From Sporolactobacillus shoreae (lineage in GTDB: Bacteria > Bacillota > Bacilli > Bacillales > Sporolactobacillaceae), in NCBI RefSeq assembly GCF_004684935.1, contig NZ_SRJD01000017.1, positions 1 to 64,000 of the forward strand: a stretch of 64,000 nt of DNA. The letters run 5' to 3'. The notes under the pieces were generated by a model. It made no database searches, was not told the origin of the DNA, and saw only the letters and a program-made list of their open reading frames with translations. Positions 25,699 through 35,557 of the stretch are shown piece after piece. Numbering within the stretch: position 1 is the stretch's first letter; every line of letters starts with the position of its first letter. A program made the translations under genes and the position numbers.

Positions 25699-27108
25699 TT
25701 ATTTATGGATTCGCGTGAACAGCCAATAAAGAAGTCCGGACAAGATCAGGACCGGATACGTTGCGCCCACACTGACTTTTAAGAATTCAGCATTGTGCAG
25801 GAAGTAATAGGCGACAACACCGATCGCCCAGGCTATCAGACCGGCCCAGTAGAAACCGCCTGAATACCAGTACTTCCCATTTACCTCTTCAAAGGCAGGC
25901 GCGTCATAGTGCCGTTTTCTCACAATGAAAAAGTCGGTAACCATAATACCGATCAGCGGCCCAAGTACCATGCCGAGATAATCCAGGAATGAGATGAACG
26001 AATCAAGAAATGTGCCGAAAAACAGCGGTACAAAGGTTAGCAGAACGGCACCGATCGTTGATACCCACAAAGCAACCATTGGCTTGATCTTTTTGGACAG
26101 GTTGGTCAGGGTAATACCTGCGGCCATGAGATTGACGGCGTTGGCGGTAGTACTGGTCAGAATGATCACAAGCATGGCCAGCCAGCCAAGGCCAAGCTTG
26201 CTGGCGATCGTGCTCGGATCCGAGGTATTCGGATCAAACACGCCGCTGGCAACAGCGCTCGCGATCGTCGCGATGATGCCGACAAAAGCGAACCAGAAAA
26301 GGCCAACATTAGCGCCGATCATCGGCGCAACAGTGGCACTTGACTTCCGTTTTGTATAACGAGTGAATTCAGCGATTGCCGGGATCCAGGCCAGACTGAA
26401 TGCGGCCATGGTGTCCATGGCGACGCCGAAAGGAAGTGAGGCGGAGGCAGCCGGATGCCAGCTGAGAATCTGGCTAAAGGAGACATGCTGCAGAACAACG
26501 ATCGTTTCCCAGATGCCGAGGACGGCAATCAGGATCATGCCGACCCGCTCGATCATTTTGACCGATCTGTGGCCGAGTGAAATTGACACAAGATGGAGCA
26601 CGCTCATAATCAGAATGCCAACAGCCATCGATTTCACGCTGCCTTTTTCACCGAAAGCAGGCCAGCCAAGTACGTCTTTTAGCAGAAAACTGATTGAGAT
26701 GGCAGCGATAAAGGTATTGACAGCTGTCCAACCAACGAAGGACGTCAAGTTGATCACGCTTGGCAGCTTGCTACCGCGAATGCCGAAGGACGGACGTGTC
26801 AGTGCCATCGTTGACGTTCCGGCTTTGTACCCCATGTAGCCGACCAGAGCCATAAAGATATAAGCAATCGGGTTCGCGATCAGCGTCACAGCGATCGCCC
26901 CGCCGAACGCGAGGCCAGCCATCACGCCGCCTATGTACCATGTGCCGTTGTTGGCGTTAGCGCCGACCCAGGTGGCCAACATGTCCCAGAAGGACATGTT
27001 GCGCGCGGCTGAATGAGGCACGCTTTCTGTAGCCCCGTACTCCTTTTTTGATGCCGCTGCCGGTTCAGTGGAGATGGAGCCCAAGTTGCTTGAAAGATCT
27101 TTTGACAC
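25699..27108 (-). CDS. codB: Cytosine permease (NCS1 family)
   Basis: Proton- or cation-coupled importer, 469 aa, about twelve membrane segments. The N-terminus has the NCS1 start [21 protein letters not shown] and the loop [17 protein letters not shown] start at 27108 with TTAGGAGGG just before. Paired with codA; the C-terminus is normal in length. In related bacteria such operons respond to nitrogen or purine/pyrimidine supply; no specific site was recognised here. Confidence 0.93.
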   Translation of the reverse strand: MSKDLSSNLGSISTEPAAASKKEYGATESVPHSAARNMSFWDMLATWVGANANNGTWYIGGVMAGLAFGGAIAVTLIANPIAYIFMALVGYMGYKAGTSTMALTRPSFGIRGSKLPSVINLTSFVGWTAVNTFIAAISISFLLKDVLGWPAFGEKGSVKSMAVGILIMSVLHLVSISLGHRSVKMIERVGMILIAVLGIWETIVVLQHVSFSQILSWHPAASASLPFGVAMDTMAAFSLAWIPAIAEFTRYTKRKSSATVAPMIGANVGLFWFAFVGIIATIASAVASGVFDPNTSDPSTIASKLGLGWLAMLVIILTSTTANAVNLMAAGITLTNLSKKIKPMVALWVSTIGAVLLTFVPLFFGTFLDSFISFLDYLGMVLGPLIGIMVTDFFIVRKRHYDAPAFEEVNGKYWYSGGFYWAGLIAWAIGVVAYYFLHNAEFLKVSVGATYPVLILSGLLYWLFTRIHK

Positions 27109-27455
27109 AGATAACCCTCCTAATTCAATATGATGTAATAAAAAATAACATTACTTGTTTAATATATAACTTTTAGATGATGAAGGGAATATAAATATGG
27201 ATAAAATATGGACGTTCAGAAGAGGGGAAAAAATATCATTCGCGTGTCGTTCTTTTGAGTTTAGGGATGGAAAAGTTGACTGACCAGTGTTCTCTAACAT
27301 TTCTTTCAGAGCTGCTTCACGACGAATTGATCGTGCCAATTCTATTATTTTGTAGTAATCTGATTCTAAAGAAAAGATCAGTAATTCATCGATGACACCC
27401 AAAGAAATGATGATTTGAACGCGGAACAAGACTCACTAGGAAGGAATCCAATTAA
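27109..27455. other. Divergent codB/EamA intergenic region
   Basis: About 350 A/T-rich bases. Minus-strand TATATTAAACAAG near 27165 may be part of the codB promoter. A 92-codon minus-strand frame (27151-27429) has no ribosome binding site and no recognisable family, so no gene is called. Confidence 0.4.
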
Positions 27456-28382
27456 GTGAAAAAATCTGTCTTTCTCTCACCGTACTTTCTTTTACTCATC
27501 GGCGTGCTTTCGGTTTCTTTTTCCGCTATATTCGTTAAATGGTCAGCGGCCCCGGCATCGGTCATAGCAATGTATCGCATGCTGCTGACCGTGCTGCTGC
27601 TATTGCCCATTGAGTTGATATATTTTTTTAAACACACGAGTCTAAACGTGTCAGAATGGATTCGCCTGCTTCTTTCCGGATTATTCCTGGCGCTTCATTT
27701 TTTGCTTTGGATGGAATCCTTAAAGCTGACCTCAGTAGCGAGTTCAACGGTCATTTTAACACTGCAGCCCGCGTTTACGATGGCAGGTATGCTTTTGTTT
27801 TATCATTCACGGACGAATCTCGGACAGATGATCAGCCTGCTGATCGCCGTTATCGGTTCACTAATTATCGCTTGGGGTGATATCGGTATTTCAGGCAGTG
27901 CGCTTCTCGGTGATTCTTTCTCGCTCCTCGGAGCGGCAGCATATGCGACCCATCTGCTTCTCGGGCAAGCTTTGGTGAAAAAGATACCTGGGGAATTCTA
28001 TAGCTTTCTCGTTTTTCTGATCGCGGGACTGGTGCTGATGGGGTATAATTCAGCTGCTGGAACTGATATGAGTCATTATTCCTTGAAGGAGTGGGGGATC
28101 TTTCTTCTGCTCGCGCTTGTTTCGACGGTATTTGGGCATACGATGCTGAATATTTGCCTGAAGTATATTGACGCAACGCGAATCACAATGTCTGTTGTGG
28201 CAGAGCCGGTGATCGCTTCTTTACTCGCGATCTTGCTCCTGGGTGAAGGGGTCAGCCTGTGGCAGGTGATTGGGGGCGTTGTCACATTAGCCGGTATTGC
28301 TCTATATTTTATTAACCCGAGAAAAAGATCTGATATGATAAGAAGAAATCCATCATTCAACATAAAAAATCTGGTCAAATAG
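27456..28382 (+). CDS. EamA-family (drug/metabolite) transporter
   Basis: 308 aa, ten predicted membrane segments in two EamA repeats (about residues 8-140 and 150-288). The N-terminus FSAIFVKWSAAPASVIAMYR and the second-repeat segment FGHTMLNICLKYIDATRITM are typical of exporters of amino acids or other metabolites. GTG start at 27456. Divergent from codB. The substrate cannot be told from sequence. Confidence 0.85.
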   Translation: MKKSVFLSPYFLLLIGVLSVSFSAIFVKWSAAPASVIAMYRMLLTVLLLLPIELIYFFKHTSLNVSEWIRLLLSGLFLALHFLLWMESLKLTSVASSTVILTLQPAFTMAGMLLFYHSRTNLGQMISLLIAVIGSLIIAWGDIGISGSALLGDSFSLLGAAAYATHLLLGQALVKKIPGEFYSFLVFLIAGLVLMGYNSAAGTDMSHYSLKEWGIFLLLALVSTVFGHTMLNICLKYIDATRITMSVVAEPVIASLLAILLLGEGVSLWQVIGGVVTLAGIALYFINPRKRSDMIRRNPSFNIKNLVK

Positions 28383-28487
28383 GACATCATAAAATGATCC
28401 TTTTTGGGTACGCCATCTAAATAACATCGTTTATGCTGGAACACGCGCTTGTTTTTAAAATTCTAAGGCCATTCGGAGGGCTTACCC

Positions 28488-29036
28488 ATGATCTGGAAAA
28501 CACACGGTAATAAGGAAACAAAAAAGGAATGCGATTACAAAAATATTCAGGGGCCTTACGTTGACCTGAATGATGAGAGTCTGGAAAGGATTGATCGGCT
28601 CGTTGACCGTTATGAATCGGACGTTGTCAGGCAGCTGAATTCGGAATACAAAAAAGAAACGAAGCGAAGCGATCGGCTTGCGGATCATATCGCTCATTTT
28701 GGCGGCAGCTGGCGCTTTATTATTATTTTTTCCGTTTTTTTGATTACTTGGATTGTCTGGAATACGATCTCTCTGACGCATGGCGTGCAATTTGATCGAC
28801 CGCCATACATTCTGCTTAACCTGTGCCTGTCGTTTATTGCAGCCTTCCAAGCTCCCATTATCATGATGAGCCAGAATCGTGCCGCGGCGCGCGACAAGCA
28901 TGAATCGGTCATTGATTTTGCGATCAATTATAAAGACGGGCAGGAAATTGATGACATTCAGGCGCGGCTACAAAATCTGGAGACCAAAATCACGAAAATC
29001 ATGCAGCTGCTTGAAGAGAAACAGGGAATGGATTAA
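28488..29036 (+). CDS. DUF1003 membrane protein
   Basis: 182 aa with two membrane segments (about residues 74-95 and 102-122). The core FGGSWRFIIIFSVFLITWIV, RPPYILLNLCLSFIAAFQAP and IMMSQNRAAARDK is the DUF1003 signature. The C-terminal 35 residues form a likely coiled coil (IDDIQARLQNLETKITKIMQ). Good site CGGAGGG before the ATG. Function unknown. A broken paralogue lies 7.7 kb downstream. Confidence 0.85.
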   Translation: MIWKTHGNKETKKECDYKNIQGPYVDLNDESLERIDRLVDRYESDVVRQLNSEYKKETKRSDRLADHIAHFGGSWRFIIIFSVFLITWIVWNTISLTHGVQFDRPPYILLNLCLSFIAAFQAPIIMMSQNRAAARDKHESVIDFAINYKDGQEIDDIQARLQNLETKITKIMQLLEEKQGMD

Positions 29037-29131
29037 TCTACCGGGAAGCGACTTAAAAAGCGGTTAGATTGATGGTGTGTTAGGCTATTCATTCTTTTAT
29101 GTCGCGCAATCTTTCACAAGGAGGAGGATGG

Positions 29132-29461
29132 ATGATGTATTTTGAACTTGTCGTATTCCTAATCGCCCTTTTTCTTATTCTTTTTTCAACACTGAATCAT
29201 TTTCTTATTCTGAATCGTAAACTGCTGAGTCTGGAAATCGGCTGGCGGCTGGGAAAAGAAGCACGGCATCACGCTTTGGAATGGCCAGTCAGAAAGGTGA
29301 GCTTATTAGAAAATCTATTTTTTTCGGTCGGGTTTGTCATTTACATGGTTTTCTGGAAATTAGACAAAGGATGGATCGCCATGCTTATTATGCTCTTGAT
29401 CGCGATGGGGCTCCCCCTTAGCCGCCATTTTACATTAGATCGAATCAGGAAGACTTGGTAA
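29132..29461 (+). CDS. Small membrane protein of unknown function
   Basis: About 109 aa from ATG 29132 or 29135, behind AAGGAGGAGG; the frame runs open to an ATG at 29099 which is less likely. Three hydrophobic segments (about residues 3-25, 56-72, 77-95) and a final cluster of basic residues. No family recognised. Same direction as the DUF1003 gene, about 100 bases behind it. Confidence 0.65.
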   Translation: MMYFELVVFLIALFLILFSTLNHFLILNRKLLSLEIGWRLGKEARHHALEWPVRKVSLLENLFFSVGFVIYMVFWKLDKGWIAMLIMLLIAMGLPLSRHFTLDRIRKTW

Positions 29462-29623
29462 TGGCCGGGAAATCCGCCGAGTCACTAATAAATGCGTAAA
29501 TTAAAAAACCGGGCCTTCATTAAAAAACAGCTCTCCATTGGGTCAAACTGAGAAGCCGTATGCCAAAGCATGAAGAGGGAAATACTTCCGTTAATATATA
29601 TTGAAGCATAACGGAGGATGGCT

Positions 29624-30553
29624 ATGGCGGTGCATCTGAGTAGTAATCATCATTGGCGGGAACTTTTTTCAAAATCCATATTCTCCTTGATAGGCGTGGC
29701 GATTCTTGCGATAGGGGCCACGCTGTGCAAACAGGGCCACATAGGCCTTGACCCCTTCACGGCTCTTAATATCGGGCTCTCCAATAAGCTGCACATGAGT
29801 CTGGGGATTTATCAGCTACTCGTGAATGTGCTGATTATCGTCCTCGTATTTTTTTTAGACCGAAAGAAGATCGGGATTGGAACAGTGATCAATATGGTAT
29901 TTGCCGGTTTTATGATTGAATGGTTTTCCCGATTTTACATTTCCGTTTTTCATTATCATCCATCAATACTGACGATGATGGTCAATGGCATTTTAGGATT
30001 GCTGTTATTCACATTGGGCACTTCCTTGTATATGTCGGCCAATCTTGGAGTTGCTCCCTATGATGCCATCGCCCCAATCGCTTCGGCCAGGCTGCACATC
30101 AAGTATCGATTTTGCCGGATCGCTCAGGATCTTGCGTTTATGATCGGAGCACTGATCGCAAGCGGTCCGATCGGTCTCGCAACCATCATCATCGCATTCT
30201 TTGCCGGTCCGTTAATCACGTTTTATGACAAGTATGTAAGCAGCCGTCTTGTCTCGAAAGTGGTTGAATTCAGTGCGCATCCATCCGGAAGGAGCATTGG
30301 ACATGGTTTCACCGGAGCCGGCCGATACACCTATCACCTGGTCAAGCAATGCTATGAACAAACCATGGAAGTGCAAAAGAAGCTGTCGCATTATTCTGAT
30401 GAGCAGTTGCAGCAGAAGCAGGAGCAGGCACGACTGACAATAAAGGATGCAAAAGCAGTGATCCATCACACGACACTTCAATACGGACTATTGAAAGAAG
30501 AAGAGCAGCGTAGGGAAAATTTGGAGAAAAAAGAGGAGCATCACCCAGAGTAA
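29624..30553 (+). CDS. YitT/YczE-type membrane protein with long hydrophilic C-terminus
   Basis: About 309 aa; ATG 29624 has GGAGG seven bases upstream (ATG 29618 overlaps the site). Residues 1-200 match the YczE/YyaS group of membrane proteins: IGATLCKQGHIGLDPFTALN, SLGIYQLLVNV, GTSLYMSANLGVAPYDAIAP, with about five membrane segments. The remaining 110 residues are hydrophilic and end in a Glu/Lys/Gln-rich helical tail (EEQRRENLEKKEEHH) not usual in the family. Function unknown. Confidence 0.75.
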   Translation: MAVHLSSNHHWRELFSKSIFSLIGVAILAIGATLCKQGHIGLDPFTALNIGLSNKLHMSLGIYQLLVNVLIIVLVFFLDRKKIGIGTVINMVFAGFMIEWFSRFYISVFHYHPSILTMMVNGILGLLLFTLGTSLYMSANLGVAPYDAIAPIASARLHIKYRFCRIAQDLAFMIGALIASGPIGLATIIIAFFAGPLITFYDKYVSSRLVSKVVEFSAHPSGRSIGHGFTGAGRYTYHLVKQCYEQTMEVQKKLSHYSDEQLQQKQEQARLTIKDAKAVIHHTTLQYGLLKEEEQRRENLEKKEEHHPE

Positions 30554-30707
30554 TTGAGGAATTAAGCGAACAAAAATTTGCACTCTGGAAATCCATGCTC
30601 CAGATATGAATACCGTAAAAAAGATACTGACATAATAAAAACGCAATTCTTGTGACTCTAAAAATTTCTCACTGCCGTTTTTCTGACTTCTCGCCTATTA
30701 GAAGTGG

Positions 30708-31859
30708 TCAACCATTAGCCTCCGCGCACGATCTGCGTTGAGTACTCAATACCTCCTCATAATCGTTAAGCAATTTCTCGAATATCCGATCCCAGCTTTG
30801 CGCCAGTGCATAATGTCTGGCTGCGAAACTCATTTCCTGCCATTTCGATTCGTTTCCGAGTAAGTATGAAATAGCTGAAACAAACTCATCAACGCATTTT
30901 GGTGTGCAGAGTACTCCTGTCTTATTATTGTGGATGATGTTTTTTACGCCGCCGGCATTCGCTCCAACAACCGGTGTACCGCAGGCCAGTGACTCCAGCA
31001 CGACATTGCCAAAGGTTTCCGTCGGAGAAGGGAACACCATCAGATCTGAAGCTGCGAAAACCTGAGCCAGCATATTCGCACTCAAGTAACCGGTGAATGT
31101 GACCTGTTTACCGGCATTCGCTCTGAATTCAGAATAAAGGGGGCCGTCGCCAGCAATCAGCCAGTGAACATTGTCTCCCATCTGCTCATCTATTTTTTTC
31201 ATCACTCGCTGCAGGGTCTCAATATCCTTTTCCGGAGCCAACCGTCCCGCAAAAGTGAGAATATGTCTGGCCCTGATCGCATAGTTTTTCCGGATCGTAT
31301 TTTCATCAAAATCCGGGTGAAACAACCTGCAGTCCACGCCCCTGCTCCAGATGCTCAGATCGTGAAATCCTTTGCTTTTCAGCTGAATGAGTGTTTCGTT
31401 TGAAGGAACAAATGTTTTCTGCAGGGAGTGGTGAAACCATCGAAGATAGTTCCAGAGAACAGGAGATAAAAGATCCATCTTGTAGTAGGCAAGGTAGGCG
31501 TCGAAGTCAGTATGATACGAGCCTACTAAGGGAATACCCCATTTTCTGGCATAATACTTTCCCAGCAATCCCATATTGAACGGTGTCGCGACGTGAATCA
31601 GATCAGGCTGGAAACGCAGGAGCTTTTTCTTAACATAATAAGGATTAGGTACGGCAAGTCGGCATTCCGGATAGACAGCGAAGGGAATGCTTTTCACTTT
31701 CTGAACATTCATGTTCTTTTTTTCTTCTTTTACATTTTGCGGTGCGAATAAAAGATAATCAATCCCTTCCTTATTTAAGTACCGGGTCAAACGTTCCAGG
31801 GTTTTCGCGACGCCATTGATCTGAGGTGTAAAGGTGTCTGTGAAAATAGCAATTCTCAT
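30708..31859 (-). CDS. Glycosyltransferase family 4 (GT-B)
   Basis: 383 aa. N-terminal acceptor domain RIAIFTDTFTPQINGVAKTL and the loop GSYHTDFDAYLAYY; C-terminal donor domain LTFAGRLAPEKDIETL, IAGDGPLYSEF and the EX7E motif FPSPTETFGNVVLESLACG. Resembles GT4 enzymes that transfer glucose or mannose to diacylglycerol or other lipids (MgdA/MgtA group), but the substrates are not certain. Start behind GGGAGGT. Single gene. Confidence 0.85.
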   Translation of the reverse strand: MRIAIFTDTFTPQINGVAKTLERLTRYLNKEGIDYLLFAPQNVKEEKKNMNVQKVKSIPFAVYPECRLAVPNPYYVKKKLLRFQPDLIHVATPFNMGLLGKYYARKWGIPLVGSYHTDFDAYLAYYKMDLLSPVLWNYLRWFHHSLQKTFVPSNETLIQLKSKGFHDLSIWSRGVDCRLFHPDFDENTIRKNYAIRARHILTFAGRLAPEKDIETLQRVMKKIDEQMGDNVHWLIAGDGPLYSEFRANAGKQVTFTGYLSANMLAQVFAASDLMVFPSPTETFGNVVLESLACGTPVVGANAGGVKNIIHNNKTGVLCTPKCVDEFVSAISYLLGNESKWQEMSFAARHYALAQSWDRIFEKLLNDYEEVLSTQRRSCAEANG

Positions 31860-32378
31860 GAAAGTACCTCCCGCTTGAATGGCGTTTAATCAAGTAAAAG
31901 TCAATAGTCAGAGTTACAAGCGAATAAGGTGAGCAAATTTCGGCAGGTGTCATCCCAACGTTTGCGATCCTGCAGGAAGAGATTTTCAAATTGAGGATTA
32001 TTCCTTCTGAAAGTACGTCGTTCTATCAGGTAAAGCTGATCTGATGATCTGATTAAAATTCTGCACCTCTTTGATGAAAATATATTTTGATCCAACACAT
32101 CCATTTTAATAAGAAATTTTTAATTTTGTATTGGGAAACGTAAAGCCCAGGAAAAAGATGTGTTAAGATTGATTCTCAATTAACAGGATACCCCGGTGTG
32201 AGTCAGTCCGTTGAGGGAGAACCTTTCGATAGTCACGTCCGTTGCCGGCACGTCGAAGTTTTTTTAGGAAGAATGTCTGCCATATTACTTCCCTATGCTG
32301 TTTGTTCGTAATAGACTGTAAGTAAAGGCGATGTTTTTGTGAAAACATTCCGGCAAACTTTTTCCGGATTCATGCGGG
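31860..32378. other. Gene-free stretch
   Basis: About 520 bases between the divergent glycosyltransferase and hydrolase genes. Short minus-strand frames of 60-70 codons have no ribosome binding sites or recognisable products. It must hold both promoters; no clear operator or repeat was seen. Confidence 0.4.
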
Positions 32379-33443
32379 GTGAACAGATTGGAAACTATGA
32401 CACCTGAAGTACAGTCCAAAGAAAACAAGACACCAAGAGTCAAAAGGTTTATAAAGAAAGAGATCATCATTTCATCTGTAGTTCTGACCAGTACGGCCGC
32501 TTTTTTAAAAGTCGCCGCTGACGCCGTTGGCCGACACTTCTATAAACTGGCGATTGCGCGCAATGATAAGGAGCAGCTGACGGGTGTATTGAGTTCAGGC
32601 GAGAAGAAGGTACCACTGCCTGAGTCTGTGAAGCAGACACTAAAAAAACAGACGGAGATGAAAAATGATTTTATTAATCAAAATTCTCCAAAGGATCTGT
32701 TTCTCGAGTCAAGGGACCGGCTGAAACTTCACGCTTATCTTTTTGAGACACACCCTGACAGCCACAAGTGGGTTATTCCGCTGCATGGCTACATGAACCA
32801 GGGCTCGGACATGTTTTTCTTTGCGGCGATGTTTTCTCAGCAAGGCTTTAATGCGCTTGTGCCGGATCTACGCGGCGCGGGGAAGAGCGAAGGGGATTAC
32901 ATTGGCATGGGCTGGGACGACCGCTTGGACGTCGTGAGTTGGATTAATCGAATCATAGAGCATGATGAGCAGGCAAAAATAGTTGTCTATGGAATTTCAA
33001 TGGGGGCCGCAACGGCGATGATGACTGCCGGTGAGGATCTGCCGAAAAATGTGACCGCAATTGTCGAAGATTGCGGGTATACCTCGGTCGCCGACGAGTT
33101 CTCCTATGAACTTCACAATCTCTATTCACTGCCGGCTTTCCCGGTTCTTCCGCTGGCTGACAAGGCGATAAGAGGTAAAGCCGGCTTTAGTATCTACCAG
33201 GCTTCGTCGGTGGAACAGTTGAAAAAGGCGAAAGTGCCGATGCTTTTTATTCATGGCGATAAAGATACCTATGTGCCTACAGAAATGGTTTATAAAGTAT
33301 ACGAGGCCGCTCCAGTGGAAAAAGAACTGCTGATTGTTAAGGATGCGCCGCACGCCTCATCATCCTTCGTAAACCCTGAACTCTACTTTTCAAAGATTTT
33401 TGAGTTTGTCAACAAACGCCTGGATACACAAACGGCCCAGTGA
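32379..33443 (+). CDS. Alpha/beta hydrolase, membrane-anchored (YqkD-like)
   Basis: Up to 354 aa. Starts GTG 32379 or TTG 32388 (the latter eight bases behind GCGGGGTG). A hydrophobic segment at about residues 28-47 probably anchors it in the membrane. Catalytic triad: Ser in VYGISMGAATAM, Asp in FIHGDKDTYVP, His in DAPHASSSF. The oxyanion region is VIPLHGYMNQGSDM. Similar to B. subtilis YqkD, a serine hydrolase of unknown substrate. Single gene. Confidence 0.82.
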   Translation: MNRLETMTPEVQSKENKTPRVKRFIKKEIIISSVVLTSTAAFLKVAADAVGRHFYKLAIARNDKEQLTGVLSSGEKKVPLPESVKQTLKKQTEMKNDFINQNSPKDLFLESRDRLKLHAYLFETHPDSHKWVIPLHGYMNQGSDMFFFAAMFSQQGFNALVPDLRGAGKSEGDYIGMGWDDRLDVVSWINRIIEHDEQAKIVVYGISMGAATAMMTAGEDLPKNVTAIVEDCGYTSVADEFSYELHNLYSLPAFPVLPLADKAIRGKAGFSIYQASSVEQLKKAKVPMLFIHGDKDTYVPTEMVYKVYEAAPVEKELLIVKDAPHASSSFVNPELYFSKIFEFVNKRLDTQTAQ

Positions 33444-33508
33444 CATGAAAGACAGGCGGCTGGAGCGGAATAGCCATCTTTGATCACGGTATGATAGAAC
33501 ATTGCAGA

Positions 33509-33545
33509 ATCCCCTATAACATAGAGAGAGCGGGATTTTTTTTAG
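33509..33545 (+). terminator. Possible terminator behind the hydrolase gene
   Basis: AATCCC pairs with GGGATT across an 18-base loop and is followed by eight T. Short stem, so only moderately convincing. Confidence 0.45.
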
Positions 33546-33550
33546 TTATT

Positions 33551-34426
33551 TTATTTTAGAGCAGACCAATGTGATGGGTGAGAAAGCAAGCGCGGTAGTT
33601 TCGTGTGTGCATCGCCCTTCGCCGAGTCAATCTGAGCTTGGGTGAGAAAGATACTCTCAGTGAGATCAGCTCCACTAAGATCGGCGTCGCGTAAATCAGC
33701 GCCAATAAAATCAGCTGCTCTCAAATCGGCGTCTCGGAGGTTAGCAGCAATAAGGTATGCTCCTCTTAAGTTGGCTCCGCTGAGATCAGTTCCTCTAAGA
33801 TTTGCGCCCATAAGATCAGCACCTCGACGGTTGATTCTCTTGCTTTTTTTCATACCCTTATGCTGCAGATGTGACTCTATCCACACAAGTTCACTTGTCC
33901 TTAAGAGCAGTGCATTTACATTTGTGCGATGTGATGGAACGTCCAGTTTCAGTAGTGAGTCCGGACTAAGTTGTGACAAACGTTCCGTCTCATGAAGCGC
34001 GAGATAGAGCTCTCTGTGGATCGGATGAGACGCTTTCAACGTAAGAGCTTCAGTCAAATACCAGAGTATCTCATGGAGTTGAAGCATAATTGGGAACACA
34101 TGGTACATTTTCGTGGCCGTTGCTGGACCTTCATGCCAGTCGATTCCCCCGAAAGTGATTTGAGAAACCTTTTGCCCTGCACCAAAGCAGTCAAAAGCGA
34201 TACACCCTTTAAATCCCTGCTGTCTGAGATTTTTGTGAATGCTGCAACGAAAGTCTGATTGCAGATTTGGGCAGGGCTTGCCAGCATTTTTTTCAACTGC
34301 AAAATCTGCTGAAACTGCGAAGGGCAGTGCAACACAACACAAACCGAAGCATTTCTCGCAGTCAGGACGCAGACTGTTGTGACTTATATCGTGTTTTGGA
34401 TTTGGATAATCATGGTTCTCAAACAA
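33551..34426 (-). CDS. yybG: Pentapeptide-repeat protein with N-terminal Cys-rich domain (YybG-like)
   Basis: 291 aa from TTG 34426, nine bases behind GGGAG. The N-terminus has CEKCFGLCCVALPFA and further cysteines (PCPNLQ, CSIHKNL, CIAFDCFGAG), which looks like a metal- or cluster-binding module. Residues about 200-260 are pentapeptide repeats of the A(D/N)LXX type (GADLMGANLRGTDLSGANLR and onward), forming a right-handed beta-helix. Layout and length match B. subtilis YybG, whose role is unknown. A perfect palindrome lies at its expected transcription start. Confidence 0.85.
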   Translation of the reverse strand: MFENHDYPNPKHDISHNSLRPDCEKCFGLCCVALPFAVSADFAVEKNAGKPCPNLQSDFRCSIHKNLRQQGFKGCIAFDCFGAGQKVSQITFGGIDWHEGPATATKMYHVFPIMLQLHEILWYLTEALTLKASHPIHRELYLALHETERLSQLSPDSLLKLDVPSHRTNVNALLLRTSELVWIESHLQHKGMKKSKRINRRGADLMGANLRGTDLSGANLRGAYLIAANLRDADLRAADFIGADLRDADLSGADLTESIFLTQAQIDSAKGDAHTKLPRLLSHPSHWSALK

Positions 34427-34449
34427 TACGTGTTTCTCCCTGTATCATC

Positions 34450-34469
34450 CATACATTGATTAATGTATG
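34450..34469 (-). promoter_or_regulatory. Palindromic operator at the yybG start site
   Basis: CATACATT, GATT, AATGTATG: perfect 8-bp arms. On the minus strand an extended -10 box TGCTATAAT (34485-34477) lies seven bases upstream, so the palindrome begins at the expected +1. Regulator unknown. Confidence 0.55.
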
Positions 34470-34651
34470 GGTAAGTATTATAGCATTATTGATTGGTTTG
34501 TTACTTCACTTGCGCTACAACCGCTTTTCAATTCGCTAATGCTAATATTAACATTGATAACTTCACAGTCAATTAGTGGTCATATATTTCAAGGGAACGT
34601 TGATTTTGTCGATAACCATCTAGATACCCCAGCAAGATGACCCTATAAACT

Positions 34652-34689
34652 AAAAATCGGTCTGCCTGAACTTAGGGAAACCGATTTTT
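34652..34689. terminator. Bidirectional terminator
   Basis: AAAAATCGGT pairs with ACCGATTTTT, with A and T runs on both sides. It lies 13 bases beyond the stop codon of the minus-strand gene at 34702. Confidence 0.75.
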
Positions 34690-34701
34690 GTATTCATATG
34701 A

Positions 34702-34941
34702 TTATCCGAAAAATGTTGCAGCAATAGCTACCACGAACATAAAACCGGCAACAGAAAAGTCTAAGATCATCTGCTGCCTTTTTTTCTTTTTCTGACGGTC
34801 GGAGATGCCTGAAACGAGCATCATGAAACCCAGGAAAACAAACATCAGATTCACAAATCTGCCAGTGATCATTGCATAGATGGCGAAGATCAGGGTCAGG
34901 ATCGAAAAAGCAACGCTCAGCGCTCTTAACAAATGGTTCAC
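34702..34941 (-). CDS. Small membrane protein, DUF3953/YczI-like
   Basis: 79 aa with three hydrophobic segments split by the basic loop SDRQKKKKRQQ. The pattern (two N-terminal segments, FLGFMMLVSGISD, basic loop, last segment) fits the YczI/DUF3953 type. Start is GTG 34941 or TTG four codons on; the GGAG is placed better for the TTG. Function unknown. It may follow the PAP2 gene in one transcript, although a hairpin lies between. Confidence 0.6.
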   Translation of the reverse strand: MNHLLRALSVAFSILTLIFAIYAMITGRFVNLMFVFLGFMMLVSGISDRQKKKKRQQMILDFSVAGFMFVVAIAATFFG

Positions 34942-34972
34942 ACTCCAGTCGGCATTTTCGGTAAATATAACA

Positions 34973-35005
34973 AGAGCTGCCTTTCATATCTGAAAGACAG
35001 CCTCT
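34973..35005 (-). terminator. Hairpin behind the PAP2 gene
   Basis: AGAGCTGCCTTTCA pairs with TGAAAGACAGCCTCT with two mismatches. The following T run on the minus strand is weak. Confidence 0.5.
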
Positions 35006-35020
35006 CAGTCAAATCAACCA

Positions 35021-35557
35021 TCAGAATGGCATCATATAAGAGAAAACGATCATACCAGTTACGGTTCCGAGGAAAATCCCGGCCAGCACATCGCTCGGAT
35101 AATGGAGACCGAGGAAGATCCGTGATACGGCAACGCTTAATGCGAGCGGCATAAGGAAGATACCCAGGAACGGGTGATACATAATCAGCGGAATAACCAC
35201 TGAAAATACAGCTGTCGAGTGGCCGGACGGAAACGAGTGGTCAGCCAGCGGGTGCTCCGGAACTTTAATTCCCTCCAAAGCAAGATAGGGACGCACGCGC
35301 GGGAAAACCTTTTTCAACACTTGGACGATCATATGGCTGATCGTCAGCGACACAGCGCAGGCGACTGCAGTCTGATGCAGGCGCCCGTGAGAAAAAGCGA
35401 GGAGGAACAACACGGCAAGAATCTCTGCCACAGCCCCTCCGATATTTGTTATCGTCCGAAAATAGACGTTCAGCGCTCTTTTTTCAAAGTAACGGTTGAT
35501 CCCCTTAGATATTTGGCACTCAATCTGATGGAATCCATCTATTGATTTCGAGAACAT
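35021..35557 (-). CDS. PAP2-family phosphatase (undecaprenyl-diphosphatase BcrC-like)
   Basis: 178 aa, five or six membrane segments. All three PAP2 motifs are present: KKVFPRVRP, SFPSGHSTAVF and SRIFLGLHYPSDVLAG, giving the catalytic His pair and Arg. Probably dephosphorylates a lipid phosphate or pyrophosphate at the outer membrane face, for example undecaprenyl pyrophosphate or phosphatidylglycerophosphate; the substrate is inferred. ATG start at 35557. Confidence 0.87.
   Translation of the reverse strand: MFSKSIDGFHQIECQISKGINRYFEKRALNVYFRTITNIGGAVAEILAVLFLLAFSHGRLHQTAVACAVSLTISHMIVQVLKKVFPRVRPYLALEGIKVPEHPLADHSFPSGHSTAVFSVVIPLIMYHPFLGIFLMPLALSVAVSRIFLGLHYPSDVLAGIFLGTVTGMIVFSYMMPF

Noticed and set aside
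27151-27429. 92-codon minus-strand ORF in the codB leader
   Set aside because: No ribosome binding site, lies over the codB promoter region, and no recognisable domain.
31901-32104. 67-codon minus-strand ORF behind the glycosyltransferase promoter
   Set aside because: No start signal and no protein-like pattern; treated as chance.
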